From Actinomycetales bacterium (GTDB taxonomy: Bacteria > Actinomycetota > Actinomycetes > Actinomycetales > Dermabacteraceae), in assembly GCA_012799425.1 (NCBI GenBank), contig JAAZLF010000587.1, positions 1 through 6,519 on the forward strand: DNA of 6,519 nt. The letters are read 5' to 3'. The translations under genes and the position numbers were made by a program. Positions 6,418-6,519 of the stretch are shown piece after piece. The first letter of the stretch is position 1, and every line of letters begins with the position of its first letter. The notes beneath the pieces were generated by a model. The model saw nothing but the letters and a program-made list of their open reading frames with translations, searched no databases and was not told the DNA's origin.

Positions 6418-6461
6418 GTTCATGTCACATCCACACGACACCGCCACCGGGGTCGTCCACC

Positions 6462-6467
6462 GAAAGG
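6462..6467 (+). promoter_or_regulatory. Ribosome binding site of the rightward gene
   Basis: GAAAGG lies 8 nt upstream of the GTG at 6476. It is the reason for preferring that start over the in-frame ATG at 6422, which has no purine-rich site ahead of it. Confidence 0.6.
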
Positions 6468-6475
6468 CATCTCCC

Positions 6476-6519
6476 GTGACCACCGCCACCGCCGCTCACG
6501 CCACCCTCCCCGCCGCGCC
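6476..6519 (+). CDS. Start of an unidentified rightward gene (cut by the window edge)
   Basis: Only 14 codons are visible: GTG start, then TTATAAHATLPAA. This Thr/Ala-rich opening is not diagnostic and I do not recognise the family. The case for a real gene rests on context: a GAAAGG ribosome site at the right distance, a -10 element at 6412-6417 and two DosR-like boxes upstream, all pointing rightward. An in-frame ATG at 6422 would add 18 residues (MSHPHDTATGVVHRKASP) and lies close to the predicted transcription start, so a longer leaderless form is possible but less likely. If the boxes are genuine, candidate functions are those of known DosR targets in other Actinobacteria (universal stress proteins, nitrate or fermentative enzymes, small heat-shock proteins). 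The 14 codons cannot choose among them. Confidence 0.6.
   Translation, partial: MTTATAAHATLPAA

Noticed and set aside
6415..6429. TGTG-N7-CACA as a Rex or CRP/FNR operator over the start site
   Set aside because: Rex sites need TTGTG-N8-CACAA and CRP sites TGTGA-N6-TCACA; the spacing is one base short and the outer bases do not match.
1..6519. Mobile elements, CRISPR array, tRNA or rRNA
   Set aside because: No transposase or integrase motifs, no regularly spaced repeats with unique spacers, and no clover-leaf or conserved rRNA segments were seen on either strand.

Overview
The window comes from a GC-rich Gram-positive actinobacterium. The codons end overwhelmingly in G or C, and the gene order rplY-pth-mfd-mazG-eno with an acid-tailed bL25 is characteristic of Actinobacteria. 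The protein style suggests Micrococcales, perhaps a Dermabacteraceae/Brachybacterium-like genus, but that last step is a guess from memory and not something the sequence proves.

Layout. Five housekeeping genes lie on the minus strand. Reading leftward from position 6074 they are: rplY (ribosomal protein bL25/CTC), pth (peptidyl-tRNA hydrolase), mfd (transcription-repair coupling factor), mazG (nucleoside triphosphate pyrophosphohydrolase) and the first 37 codons of eno (enolase), which runs off the left edge. rplY has its own promoter, a structured 130-nt leader and a strong hairpin downstream. pth, mfd and mazG form a tight operon: pth and mfd overlap by 4 bp and mfd and mazG are 9 bp apart. 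eno follows after 66 bp with a good ribosome binding site.

The right end (6075-6475) is a 401-bp divergent intergenic region. Its left half holds the rplY promoter and leader. Its right half drives a plus-strand gene of which only about 14 codons are visible (GTG at 6476). Upstream of that gene are two copies, 36 bp apart, of an element whose core GGGAC-N4-GTCCC matches the DosR/DevR binding box known from mycobacteria. The nearer copy is centred at about -42.5 relative to the start site predicted from a TACTGT -10 hexamer, and there is no recognisable -35. This is the architecture of an activator-dependent promoter, so the unseen gene may be switched on by hypoxia, nitric oxide or redox stress.

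How the genes work together: rplY and pth serve translation (5S rRNA binding; rescue of tRNA from dropped-off peptidyl-tRNA). mfd and mazG guard the genome (removing stalled RNA polymerase and recruiting excision repair; cleansing the nucleotide pool). eno is glycolytic. No mobile element, CRISPR array, tRNA or rRNA was seen. The long plus-strand open frames opposite mfd and mazG are by-products of GC-rich codon use. The main novelty candidate is the two-box divergent promoter at 6336-6424; the second is the multi-hairpin rplY leader.
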